Shown here: piece by piece, positions 6,547 through 14,261 of the stretch
How positions within the stretch are numbered: position 1 is the first letter of the stretch
How the letters are laid out: each line of letters opens with the position of its first letter
Assembly (NCBI GenBank): GCA_964641965.1
Contig: CAZXLD010000071.1
Coordinates: 1-14,337, forward strand
Direction: 5' to 3'
Length of the DNA: 14,337 bases
Source: JAJDFU01 sp964641965
GTDB lineage: Bacteria > Bacteroidota > Bacteroidia > Chitinophagales > Saprospiraceae
The notes under the pieces: model-generated
Told to the model about the DNA's origin: nothing
What the model saw: the letters and a program-made list of their open reading frames with translations, nothing else
Databases searched by the model: none
Made by a program: the position numbers and the translations under genes

Positions 6547-9500
6547 ATGCCCGACTTTTGCCACCTGCACTGCCACACCCAATTTTCGCTGCTAGATGGA
6601 GCTGCCTCCATTGAAGGTTTGATGAATAAAGCCCAACAGGATGGCCAAAAAGGGGTTGCACTGACCGATCATGGCAATATGTTCGGTGCATTCAAATTCG
6701 TAGCCGAAGCGCGAAAGCGCGATCTCAAACCCATTATCGGATGTGAATTTTATCTGGTAGAAGATCGGCACCGGAAAGCATTCTCCAGGGCCAATGGGGA
6801 ATCGGATAAACGTTTTCATCAATTACTGCTAGCAAAGAATCAAATCGGTTACGAAAATCTCTCCAAGTTGTGTTCGCTCGGATTTATTGATGGCCTTTAC
6901 GGGAAATTTCCGCGCATCGACAAGGAGTTGATCGAACAACATCACGAAGGTTTAATTGCTACCTCTTGTTGTATTGGCGCTGAAATCCCGCAAGCCTTGT
7001 TGCATGGGCAGACTGAGAAGGCCGAGCGACTGCTGAAATGGTGGTTGGAGTTATTTGGAGAAGATTACTACATCGAACTACAGCGCCACCGGGGGATGGA
7101 AAACATCAATGGTCTTGGGGTTAGCCAAGAGGATGTTAATCAACAACTATTGGCTTTGGCCAAGAAGTTTGAAGTCAAAACCATCGTGACCAATGATTCA
7201 CATTATGTAGAGGAGGAAGATTGGATGCCGCATGATATCCTCTTATGTGTGAATACCAATAGCCTCCTGGAAGAAGAAGATCGCTTTAAATTTCCAAGTT
7301 CGGATTTCTACTTCAAGTCCAAAGAGGAGATGGCTCGTCTGTTCCAGGATGTCCCTGAAGGCTTGGACAATACCATGGAAATCTATGACAAGGTCGACAC
7401 GTTGGAGTTGGCGCGCGACGTATTGCTACCAGCTTTTCCCATCCCTGCTGGCTTTGAATCTCAGGATGCCTATTTGCGGCACTTAACCTATGAGGGGGCC
7501 AAGCGACGGTACGGGACCATTACTGCTGAAATTCAAGAGCGCCTGGACTTCGAACTGGAAGTTATCCGCCAATCCGGCTATCCGGGTTATTTCCTCATCG
7601 TCCAGGATTTTACCAATACGGCCCGAAAAATGGATGTCAGTGTTGGACCAGGCAGGGGGTCAGCTGCCGGTTCAGCCGTAGCCTATTGCATCGGAATTAC
7701 GAATGTGGACCCTATCAAATACGACTTGCTATTTGAGCGCTTTCTCAATCCGGAGCGGGTAAGTATGCCGGATATTGATATTGATTTCGATGATGAAGGT
7801 CGGCAAAAAGTACTCGATTATGTGATCGATAAATACGGGCGAAACCAAGTAGCCCAGATCGTCACCTACGGTACGATGGCTGCCAAGTCAAGCATGCGAG
7901 ACGTGGGGCGGGTGATGAATGTTCCGCTCTCTGATGTGGACCGGGTCGCCAAAACCTTTCCAACTCACCTGAAAGCTACCCTGGCAAAGGTGTTGGAAGC
8001 CGAAGATATTAATGCGAAGCTCAAGGGGCAGATGAATTCCGACGATGTGGAAAAGGCCTATCGGTTTCGGGAATTGGCTGATCAAGAAGATACCATAGGG
8101 GAAATGATCCGAACGGCCCAACGGCTGGAAGGATCTGTGCGCAATACGGGTATTCATGCTTGCGGAGTAGTGATCACTCCGGATGAGATTACCAAATACG
8201 TACCCGTCAAAGTGGATAAGGGGGTAGAAATGTTCGTATCCCAATTTGACAACTCCGTGGCCGAGTTAGCCGGACTTTTGAAAATGGACTTCCTTGGCCT
8301 GAAAACCTTAACCATTATCAAGAACGCAGTCCGCATGGTCAAAGAGAATCATGGACTGGAGTTGGATATGGACGAAGTACCCCTGGATGATGAAAAAACC
8401 TACAAGCTGTTCCAGCGGGGAGAAACGGTTGGGATTTTTCAGTACGAGAGTTCGGGTATGCAGAAATACATGAAAGAACTCCAACCAAACACCTTCGAGG
8501 ATCTCATCGCCATGAACGCGCTGTATCGCCCCGGCCCCTTGGAGTATATTCCCAACTTTGTAGCTCGGCGGCACGGTCGGGAGGAGATCACCTATGACCT
8601 CCCCGAAATGGAAGAGTTTTTGAAGGACACCTATGGAATCACTGTTTATCAGGAGCAGGTAATGCTGCTTAGCCAAAAGCTGGCTGGTTTCTCCAAAGGG
8701 CAGGCTGATTTGCTTCGCAAGGCAATGGGGAAAAAGAAGAAAGCCCTTATTGATGAACTTCATCCCAAATTCATGGCCGGGGGCCAGGAAAGGGGGCATT
8801 CCAAGGAAAAGCTGGAAAAGATCTGGAAGGACTGGGAAGCCTTTGCTTCGTATGCCTTCAATAAATCCCACTCTACCTGCTATGCGTTTGTGGCATTTCA
8901 AACCGCCTATCTAAAAACGCATTATCCAGCTGAGTTTATGGCCTCGGTGCTAACTCATAATAAAAATGACATCTCCAAGATTACCTTCTTCCTGCAAGAG
9001 TGTAAGCGAATGGGTATCCTTGTTTTAGGGCCTTCTGTAAATGAGTCGGTGTCCGATTTTTCAGTAAATACGAAAGGACATATCCGCTTTGGGTTATCAG
9101 CCTTAAAAGGAGTTGGCGAGGGGCCTGTGGAAGAACTATTGGAAGAACGAAGGAACGGCCCATACATCAGTGTGTTTGACATCGTTCGGAGGTGCAGCCT
9201 ACGTTCTATCAATAAAAAAGTAATGGAAAGCCTGGCTCTAGGAGGAGCATTCGATTGTTTTCCAGACCTCCACCGTGCCCAATACTTCGCTCCATCTGAA
9301 AAATACGACAGCCTGCTGGAACATGCTTTGCGATATGGGAATGCTTATCAAGGTCAAAAAGCAGAAGCAGTAGCTTCTCTGTTTGGTGAATCTGATGAGG
9401 TGATGATCCCTGAACCCAAAGTTCCAGAATGCCGGACGTGGAGTTTGTTGGAGTCCCTGAACAAGGAAAAGGCTGTAACCGGAATCTACGTGAGTGGGCA

Positions 9501-10077
9501 TCCACTGGATGACTACCAGCTGGAGATGAAATACTTTGTAACCTCTTCCCTGAATGATGTGGATCGATTCCAGCATTGTTCTTCGATTTATGTAGCCGGG
9601 GTGATGGTAGATGCGCAGCATCGAATCAGTAAAAATGGTAATGGCTGGGGTACTTTTACCGTCCAGGATTATGAAGGAAGCCGTGAGTTCAGGCTCTTTG
9701 GTGAAGATTACCAGCGATTTAAGCATTTACTGGAACCTGGAATAGCCATCTACATTACCGGCGCCTTCCAGAAATCCTGGCGCAATGAAGACTTGGAATT
9801 CAAAGTAAAAGACATCCGGCTTCTGGAAGGTGTAGCTATTGAACGGACCAAACAGATCACCCTGAAATTGCCTGTGGAACGGATCGATCCGACACTGGTG
9901 CAGGAGTTGGACGTACTTTGTCAAGGACATCCCGGTCAGCATCAGTTTCGAATTCATCTTATCGATAAGCAGCGCAAGGTTAAACTAGCCATGAAAGCGC
10001 GAGAACGAAAGGTTGTTGCAGGCCAGGAATTTGTTCAAGCGCTCGACCAACTAGATATTCCTTATGTAATTCGGTAG
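6547..10077 (+). CDS. dnaE: DNA polymerase III subunit alpha
   Basis: This 1176-residue protein is the catalytic subunit of the replicative polymerase, in the DnaE (not PolC) class. Domains in order: an N-terminal PHP domain (residues about 1-285, opening HLHCHTQFSLLDGAA); the palm with GPGRGSAAGSAVAYCIG and PDIDIDFDDE, whose D409 and D411 are catalytic aspartates; the third aspartate D581 in MDFLGLKTLTII; fingers with GIFQYESSGMQKYMKELQPN and LYRPGPLEYIPNF; a tandem helix-hairpin-helix region with IRFGLSALKGVGEGPVEELL; an AVASLFG segment (941-947) where the internal clamp-binding motif usually sits; and an OB fold (about 1013-1085). The PHP domain keeps its metal-ligand positions (H8, H10, D41-H42, E67, H91, H181, D217, H219), unlike the degenerate E. 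coli version. The ATG at 6547 places the PHP motif at the expected distance. The DUF4421-like gene follows after 35 bases. Confidence 0.97.
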   Translation: MPDFCHLHCHTQFSLLDGAASIEGLMNKAQQDGQKGVALTDHGNMFGAFKFVAEARKRDLKPIIGCEFYLVEDRHRKAFSRANGESDKRFHQLLLAKNQIGYENLSKLCSLGFIDGLYGKFPRIDKELIEQHHEGLIATSCCIGAEIPQALLHGQTEKAERLLKWWLELFGEDYYIELQRHRGMENINGLGVSQEDVNQQLLALAKKFEVKTIVTNDSHYVEEEDWMPHDILLCVNTNSLLEEEDRFKFPSSDFYFKSKEEMARLFQDVPEGLDNTMEIYDKVDTLELARDVLLPAFPIPAGFESQDAYLRHLTYEGAKRRYGTITAEIQERLDFELEVIRQSGYPGYFLIVQDFTNTARKMDVSVGPGRGSAAGSAVAYCIGITNVDPIKYDLLFERFLNPERVSMPDIDIDFDDEGRQKVLDYVIDKYGRNQVAQIVTYGTMAAKSSMRDVGRVMNVPLSDVDRVAKTFPTHLKATLAKVLEAEDINAKLKGQMNSDDVEKAYRFRELADQEDTIGEMIRTAQRLEGSVRNTGIHACGVVITPDEITKYVPVKVDKGVEMFVSQFDNSVAELAGLLKMDFLGLKTLTIIKNAVRMVKENHGLELDMDEVPLDDEKTYKLFQRGETVGIFQYESSGMQKYMKELQPNTFEDLIAMNALYRPGPLEYIPNFVARRHGREEITYDLPEMEEFLKDTYGITVYQEQVMLLSQKLAGFSKGQADLLRKAMGKKKKALIDELHPKFMAGGQERGHSKEKLEKIWKDWEAFASYAFNKSHSTCYAFVAFQTAYLKTHYPAEFMASVLTHNKNDISKITFFLQECKRMGILVLGPSVNESVSDFSVNTKGHIRFGLSALKGVGEGPVEELLEERRNGPYISVFDIVRRCSLRSINKKVMESLALGGAFDCFPDLHRAQYFAPSEKYDSLLEHALRYGNAYQGQKAEAVASLFGESDEVMIPEPKVPECRTWSLLESLNKEKAVTGIYVSGHPLDDYQLEMKYFVTSSLNDVDRFQHCSSIYVAGVMVDAQHRISKNGNGWGTFTVQDYEGSREFRLFGEDYQRFKHLLEPGIAIYITGAFQKSWRNEDLEFKVKDIRLLEGVAIERTKQITLKLPVERIDPTLVQELDVLCQGHPGQHQFRIHLIDKQRKVKLAMKARERKVVAGQEFVQALDQLDIPYVIR

Positions 10078-10112
10078 TAGGAGCCTGTTTCCTTTTCACT
10101 TACATTTAAGGA

Positions 10113-11120
10113 ATGAAATGGTTTGTTTCCCTGGTTTTATTAGTCTGGTGCGTTGGGGTCTCAGAAGCTCAGGAGAAGCCCATCTTACCCATATTCATTG
10201 CTCCTGACCTTGACACCAACTTCATTGATCTTCAGCGAGATAAATGGTCCATAAGGGCCTTTTCATCCATGAAGTACCACGCGCTATTTATCAGGGATGA
10301 AAATCTAGGGCAAACAGTTCGGTTCACACCAAATAATGTATTTGCTGTTGGGGTAGGATTTGCCTATCGGTTTTGGCTGATCGATGTCGGATTTGGCATT
10401 AGCCCCAATCAAGATAACGGAACTGAATCCTTTGATCTTCAGACTAGTATTATTCTTGGATCCAGACATTTATTCAGTTTTGGACTTCAATGGTATCGCG
10501 GCTTCCAGACCAGAGGGCTTGAAACAAACCCGTTTAGAGATGATCTTCGGGTAGCTTACGGAGGGATTGATTATGCCTATTATTTCAATTACCGAAAGCT
10601 ATCCATGCGTGCTGTTTTTAGGGGCGATTTAAGGCAGCTGAAATCCTCCTTTTCGCCAATTTTGGGGGCATTCCTATCCGCTGATTATGTCCGATCGGAT
10701 TCCAACCTGATCACTAGGCCCGATTTTGTAATGGAAGGGCAAATAGTGGATGCTCACACGTGGGTTTCGGGAGTTCAAGCAGGAATCGCGGGGAGCTGGG
10801 TGGCAGTCAATAACCTTATTTTATTTGGAAGCTTCCTGCCTGGGGTTGGGTTCGAATGGGGAAATGTGGAAGCCCGGGGTACGTCATTCCAACCCAGATG
10901 GAGGCCTGCTAGCAAAATAAATGTACAGGCTGCCATTATGTATACGCATCCCCGGTTTTATTTGGGGTTAACAGGTAATGGCAATTTCTATTTCCCCAAT
11001 ATTACTTCTGAGATCCAATATCGATATCAGGTCGGAAAGATCAAGTTGTTATTCGGATGGCGGTTTTTCTCCCGAATTGAGCTTCTGGAAAAGGCAAACC
11101 GAATCCTGGAAAAACGGTAA
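10113..11120 (+). CDS. DUF4421-like outer-membrane protein
   Basis: A 335-residue exported protein with a signal peptide MKWFVSLVLLVWCVGVSEA-Q (cleavage near residue 19). The mature start has the pattern DTNFIDLQRDKWSIRAFSSMKYHALFI, then FTPNNVFAVGVGFAYRFWLIDVGFGI, which I recognise as the layout of DUF4421, a Bacteroidota-specific family of predicted outer-membrane beta-barrels of unknown function. The rest alternates short amphipathic strands with glycines and aromatics (for example GIDYAYYFNYRKLSMRAVFRG, and the last strands YRYQVGKIKLLFGWRFF). It then ends in a charged helix-like tail (IELLEKANRILEKR). The gene begins 35 bases after the dnaE stop, so read-through is possible. An imperfect -7 box (TACATTTA, 10101-10108) lies right before the ATG and could give a near-leaderless message. 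No substrate or role is known for the family. Confidence 0.7.
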   Translation: MKWFVSLVLLVWCVGVSEAQEKPILPIFIAPDLDTNFIDLQRDKWSIRAFSSMKYHALFIRDENLGQTVRFTPNNVFAVGVGFAYRFWLIDVGFGISPNQDNGTESFDLQTSIILGSRHLFSFGLQWYRGFQTRGLETNPFRDDLRVAYGGIDYAYYFNYRKLSMRAVFRGDLRQLKSSFSPILGAFLSADYVRSDSNLITRPDFVMEGQIVDAHTWVSGVQAGIAGSWVAVNNLILFGSFLPGVGFEWGNVEARGTSFQPRWRPASKINVQAAIMYTHPRFYLGLTGNGNFYFPNITSEIQYRYQVGKIKLLFGWRFFSRIELLEKANRILEKR

Positions 11121-11209
11121 TATTCAGGTAATTCGACTTCAAGAAGCCAATAGAATATGCTGTTCCACGCAAGGGAATGTGGACATTTACTGATCCCAAA
11201 ATCGAGGCA

Positions 11210-11383
11210 TCATAAAAGTAGTACTTCCCCTATTTCTTCCTCTAGGAGCAGAAAGAGCGTTCCGGTGCGACAAAAGTTCATCAAAAGCTGCTCTCGCAGT
11301 ACTTCGAATTGCCCTTCATCTTTAGCATAATCAGCGATCCAGTCGATAGCTTCCAGGCGATTGGAAAAACAGACTTTCTTCAT
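11210..11383 (-). CDS. Small hypothetical protein, 57 aa, unknown
   Basis: On minus, an ATG at 11383 opens a 57-codon frame ending TGA at 11210. The product begins MKKVCFSNRLEAIDWIADYA and continues with KDEGQFEVLREQL, then a hydrophobic stretch TGTLFLLLEEEIGEVLLL. The composition looks like a real protein: an amphipathic acidic first half (LEAIDWIADYAKDEGQFEVLREQL) and codon use like the neighbours, with an in-frame TAA six codons upstream that bounds the start. It has no signal peptide and would be cytoplasmic. It lies alone between two plus-strand genes, so it needs its own promoter; TAAATTTG on minus (11519-11526) matches TAnnTTTG but is about 135 bases away and lacks a clear -33 partner. 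I do not recognise a named family. A plus-strand frame through the same bases (11309-11536) reads less like protein. Confidence 0.5.
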   Translation of the reverse strand: MKKVCFSNRLEAIDWIADYAKDEGQFEVLREQLLMNFCRTGTLFLLLEEEIGEVLLL

Positions 11384-11645
11384 GGTCTTAAGGATAAATT
11401 ACTTATTTATAATGAATTTCTTGAGCAGAGAGTTAAGCGAGATCCTATGCTTAACAAAACTTTTACCGATTCAAGACTTAGCTATTACGATGAAGTGGTA
11501 CTGACACCCCATTTTAACCAAATTTACTTTGGGTAACTAAAGAATATTTACATACATACTTTTTTTATTTCCCATGGATGCAACATTTCCTTAACGAATA
11601 GGTCTTTAGCGGTGAATTACATTTCATGATCTAACACTGTATTTT
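11384..11645. other. Intergenic region with possible promoters, no gene supported
   Basis: This 262-base gap is AT-rich. It contains a TAnnTTTG match on minus (11519-11526) that could serve the 57-residue gene. A near match on plus (TACATTTC, 11618-11625) sits 20 bases before the PDZ gene's ATG. A plus-strand frame running to 11536 is open, but its first third is antisense to the small gene and it shows no recognisable features. Confidence 0.3.
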
Positions 11646-13001
11646 ATGAAGCATCCGACTTTACACACAGTCTTATTCTTTTCCATCCTTTTTTTAGCCT
11701 TATCCCATCTTGTCGCATTTGGTCAAAAAGAAGCAGCCGACAACCTGATCACTGTTAAAATTACCCATACAGACGGTACTGTTACCGTACTTAAAAAGCG
11801 AGGAGGTACTCAAGAAGAGGTCCAAGATATGATGTCCAGTTTTGGACGACTGGATGGAAGCTCCATCCGGGAGGTTCAAGTGACCAAAGGAAGCCAATCG
11901 CCTGAGCAAATAGAGCTGGATCAAGATCAGCTCATTTATATTCGGACGGCCACCGAAAGAGAGGTAGATATGGATATTGAGGTGGAGATAGACCAAGATG
12001 AAAGTGAACGCAAGGCAAGAGCTGAATCATTTATGAGAAGCCGATCCCCCAGAGGAAGCACCACCAAACCATTTGTAGGTGTTTATCTAGGTGGGAGTAG
12101 AGCCGAGGGAGTTCGTATTTCCGGTGTAGTAGCTGGAAGTGGAGCTGAAAAAGCTGGATTGGAAGGTGACGATATCATCACCTCTATGGATGGAATTTCA
12201 GTAGCAGGCGAACAAAGCCTTAGTAAGGCATTGGACCAGTTTGAACCTGGTCAATCGGTAACCGTAGGCTATCTCCGCAAAGGCAGGGAAGGATTCACTG
12301 AAGTCACTCTTACCAGCAAAGGGTACCGCTACGCTGCACACTATGAAGAAAACCCTTGTAAAGTATTCATTGGGGTATATACTTCCAATTTCCATGGTGG
12401 TGGAGTAGATGTTAGAGGTGTCATTAACAGTACACCCGCATTCAAATCCGGCGTAAAACCAGGCGACGTGATCCTGGCCATGGACGGGATTCAGGTAAAT
12501 ACTCACCAAGAACTATTAAAAGAGCGCAACAAACATGAACTAGGTGATTATTTCACATTGGATATCAATCGGGAAGGCCAGTTCATGCAAATTGAATCGC
12601 AGTTCCCATCTTGTAACGAAATCGAAGAAGCATCCACTGAAGAAGCACCGACAATTGTTGAAGAGGTTATTATCCAAGATGAAGCACCTGCGGCTCGTGA
12701 GGAGGCAGCCCCATTAGAAGAGCAGCGCATTGGAGAGCTAAACCTGTTGGATTATCAGGTTTTTCCTAATCCAACGATTAGTTATGTCAATGTGCGTTTC
12801 CAAGGAGAGGCAAAACCGATGCGTCTACAACTAGTCAATAATACGGGTCAGGTTGTATATGAAGACATCCAGAATCAATTCGATGGTATCTATAACAAAC
12901 GCCTAAACCTGGAGGGTTTGGCTACCGGAACCTATTACATTCGGGTTATCCAGGAGAACAAGGTTAAAACGGAGCCTTTAATTGTGGTACCCCGCGTATA
13001 G
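11646..13001 (+). CDS. Secreted double-PDZ protein with T9SS type A sorting domain
   Basis: A 451-residue exported protein. The signal peptide is MKHPTLHTVLFFSILFLALS plus HLVAFG-Q (cleavage near residue 26). An N-terminal segment with acidic runs follows (EVDMDIEVEIDQDE, about 105-118). PDZ domain 1 spans about 142-220 (PFVGVYLGG, then GAEKAGLEGDDIITSMDGI). PDZ domain 2 spans about 240-318 (VFIGVYTSN, then PAFKSGVKPGDVILAMDGI). A Glu/Ala-rich linker covers about 325-363. The C-terminal sorting domain begins LLDYQVFPNP (from L367), contains LQLVNNTGQVVYE and LNLEGLATGTYYIRV, and ends near residue 450. The FPNP opening and the GTYYIRV strand are classic for type IX secretion, which would export the protein across the outer membrane and anchor or release it. 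No protease domain is present, unlike HtrA or Ctp proteins, so the PDZ pair probably binds peptides or C-termini at the cell surface. It converges on the OmpA-like gene. Confidence 0.88.
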   Translation: MKHPTLHTVLFFSILFLALSHLVAFGQKEAADNLITVKITHTDGTVTVLKKRGGTQEEVQDMMSSFGRLDGSSIREVQVTKGSQSPEQIELDQDQLIYIRTATEREVDMDIEVEIDQDESERKARAESFMRSRSPRGSTTKPFVGVYLGGSRAEGVRISGVVAGSGAEKAGLEGDDIITSMDGISVAGEQSLSKALDQFEPGQSVTVGYLRKGREGFTEVTLTSKGYRYAAHYEENPCKVFIGVYTSNFHGGGVDVRGVINSTPAFKSGVKPGDVILAMDGIQVNTHQELLKERNKHELGDYFTLDINREGQFMQIESQFPSCNEIEEASTEEAPTIVEEVIIQDEAPAAREEAAPLEEQRIGELNLLDYQVFPNPTISYVNVRFQGEAKPMRLQLVNNTGQVVYEDIQNQFDGIYNKRLNLEGLATGTYYIRVIQENKVKTEPLIVVPRV

Positions 13002-13016
13002 GAAATTCAAAAGCGG

Positions 13017-13060
13017 AAACCTAAACGCCCCGGCTTGATCAAGCCGGGGCGTTTAGGTTT
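13017..13060. terminator. Bidirectional terminator, perfect 44-base palindrome
   Basis: Two 22-base arms with no spacer are exact reverse complements. The left arm begins AAACCTAAACGCCCCGG and the centre is CTTGATCAAG. It lies 15 bases after the PDZ stop and 8 bases before the stop of the convergent OmpA-like gene, with a GC core and T-rich 3' ends in both directions (GTTTAGGTTTTAG on plus, GTTTAGGTTTCCG on minus). This is the expected design for one hairpin ending transcription of both convergent genes. Confidence 0.88.
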
Positions 13061-13068
13061 TAGTCTGT

Positions 13069-13938
13069 TCAATTGCCCCCTGCAGCTGGTGCTTTTACCA
13101 AACTCAGCAATTGTTCCAGAGAAGGTCGTAGAATTATCTCCGTCCGCCGATTGAGTTGGCGGCCGGTAGGAGTGGAATTATCGGATTTCGGATCATACTG
13201 GGCCCGACCAACCAGAATCATTCGCTCGGGATCTATTTCAAATCGCCAGCGCAACACCCGCAACACCGAACCTGCACGTTTAGCGCTCAAGTCCCAGTTA
13301 TCTTTCAGGCAATCCGTCTTGATTGGTAAATTATCGGTATGGCCCGCAATGACCACTTCCAGGTTGGGCTGCTGTTTGACCACCTGTGCTACTTTTCCCA
13401 ACACGGGCAAGCCAGTCGCTTGAACATCCGCACTAGCAGATGGAAACAACAGCTTGTCAGACAACGAGATCAAGACAGAACCTTCTACAATCTCGACCTG
13501 AACATCATCGCTGTTAGGCCCTATGGACCCTGTCAGGTTTTGGGCCAAAGTGGAAAGGTATTCATCCTGCTGTTTCAGCACTCCGACCGACTCCTGAATA
13601 GTAGCAGCATCGTTGGGTGTGACTACGGTAAGCCGCTGGAGTACTTTCAGCAGATCTGATTGGGAAGCGGTCAATCGAGTGACTTGCTCCTGCAAGTCGG
13701 CATTCTGACTTTGCAGTTCGGTCATTGTAGCAATAGTTTCATTTTGCTGAACTAACAGGTTGTCTCGAACAGCCTCTGCTTCCGATAACTGCTGCCGCGC
13801 CTCATCCAATTCGGATCGGGTTTTATTCAACTCCGTTTGGTATCGATCCCGTTCGTTTTGGAGCGACTCCATCTGTTTTTTATTACAGCCTGAGAAGAGC
13901 AAAACGATGAAAAAAAGCCAAATACTTAAATGTTTCAT
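13069..13938 (-). CDS. OmpA-family peptidoglycan-binding lipoprotein with coiled coil
   Basis: A 289-residue lipoprotein. The signal MKHLSIWLFFIVLLFSGC has a clear lipobox FSGC, making C18 the acylated residue. Residues about 22-100 form a long heptad-rich coiled coil (NERDRYQTELNKTRSELDEA and onward). The OmpA C-terminal domain spans about 146-275: LISLSDKLLFPSASADVQ, then VVIAGHTDNLPI with the peptidoglycan-contacting aspartate D202, NWDLSAKRA with arginine R221, and LNRRTEIILRP. It should tether the outer membrane to the cell wall, with the coiled coil as spacer or oligomeriser; the layout also resembles MotB/YiaD-type stators and envelope linkers. The start was set at the ATG 13938, which opens on the lipoprotein signal. 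An in-frame ATG (13953) and TTG (13962) upstream would only prepend a few polar residues. The last residues KAPAAGGN are a small disordered tail. Confidence 0.9.
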   Translation of the reverse strand: MKHLSIWLFFIVLLFSGCNKKQMESLQNERDRYQTELNKTRSELDEARQQLSEAEAVRDNLLVQQNETIATMTELQSQNADLQEQVTRLTASQSDLLKVLQRLTVVTPNDAATIQESVGVLKQQDEYLSTLAQNLTGSIGPNSDDVQVEIVEGSVLISLSDKLLFPSASADVQATGLPVLGKVAQVVKQQPNLEVVIAGHTDNLPIKTDCLKDNWDLSAKRAGSVLRVLRWRFEIDPERMILVGRAQYDPKSDNSTPTGRQLNRRTEIILRPSLEQLLSLVKAPAAGGN

Positions 13939-13975
13939 TCCTATTATTTCCATGCTTGTCAACTATAAAATATTC

Positions 13976-14007
13976 CAAATATGCAAAGGTTATAGGAATG
14001 TAGGCAA
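13976..14007 (-). promoter_or_regulatory. Probable promoter of the OmpA-like gene
   Basis: On minus, CATATTTG (complement of 13976-13983) differs from TAnnTTTG only in its first base. A TTG (complement of 14005-14007) lies 21 bases upstream as a -33 candidate. The start of transcription would fall about 30 bases before the ATG at 13938. One mismatch and a minimal -33 element make this tentative. Confidence 0.4.
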
Positions 14008-14030
14008 CATCAAGCCGAATCCCTAAAACC

Positions 14031-14261
14031 TTAGAACATTTTGAGATTTGGCTATTGGAGCAAAAGACCCCAAATTTTGTTACATGACGACCCTTCGGGT
14101 GTCAGCATGCAAGCATCTGCGTAAGGCGCTTTATTTTCAAGAAAGGGGCAGGGGCCCCTTTCTTGAAACACATAGCCACAGCTACGCAACCGAAAAGGAA
14201 CGCTGCACAGGACGAAATTTGGTGAGTGTAGCCCAAAGTGTTAAATTTCAACATGTTCTAA
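14031..14261. mobile_element. 231-base imperfect palindrome, MITE-like element
   Basis: The ends TTAGAACATTTTGAGATTT (14031-14049) and AAATTTCAACATGTTCTAA (14243-14261) are inverted repeats matching at 17 of 19 positions. Inside lie three more nested complementary pairs, in order: CCAAATTTTGT (14080-14090) with ACGAAATTTGG (14212-14222), TGCGTA (14118-14123) with TACGCA (14183-14188), and a perfect 15-base stem TTTCAAGAAAGGGGC (14135-14149) with its complement (14154-14168) around loop AGGG. The whole segment can fold into one long hairpin. If the element starts at GAAC, both tips abut a TA dinucleotide, the target duplicated by IS630/Tc1-type elements. No credible protein is encoded; an 86-codon frame across it is explained by chance. 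A structured RNA or a non-mobile intergenic repeat are alternatives. Confidence 0.5.

Noticed and set aside
8308..8901. 197-codon minus-strand frame inside dnaE
   Set aside because: It is an antisense shadow of highly conserved DnaE polymerase sequence, with no recognisable domain.
9238..9726. 162-codon minus-strand frame inside dnaE
   Set aside because: It is antisense to the DnaE C-terminal region; reading the sense strand gives clear DnaE sequence throughout.
11309..11536. 75-codon plus-strand frame
   Set aside because: Its first third is antisense to the more convincing 57-residue minus-strand gene, and no motif or signal is visible in the rest.
13939..13962. TTG or upstream ATG start for the OmpA-like lipoprotein
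   Set aside because: These add only a few polar residues before a textbook lipoprotein signal that begins at the ATG 13938.
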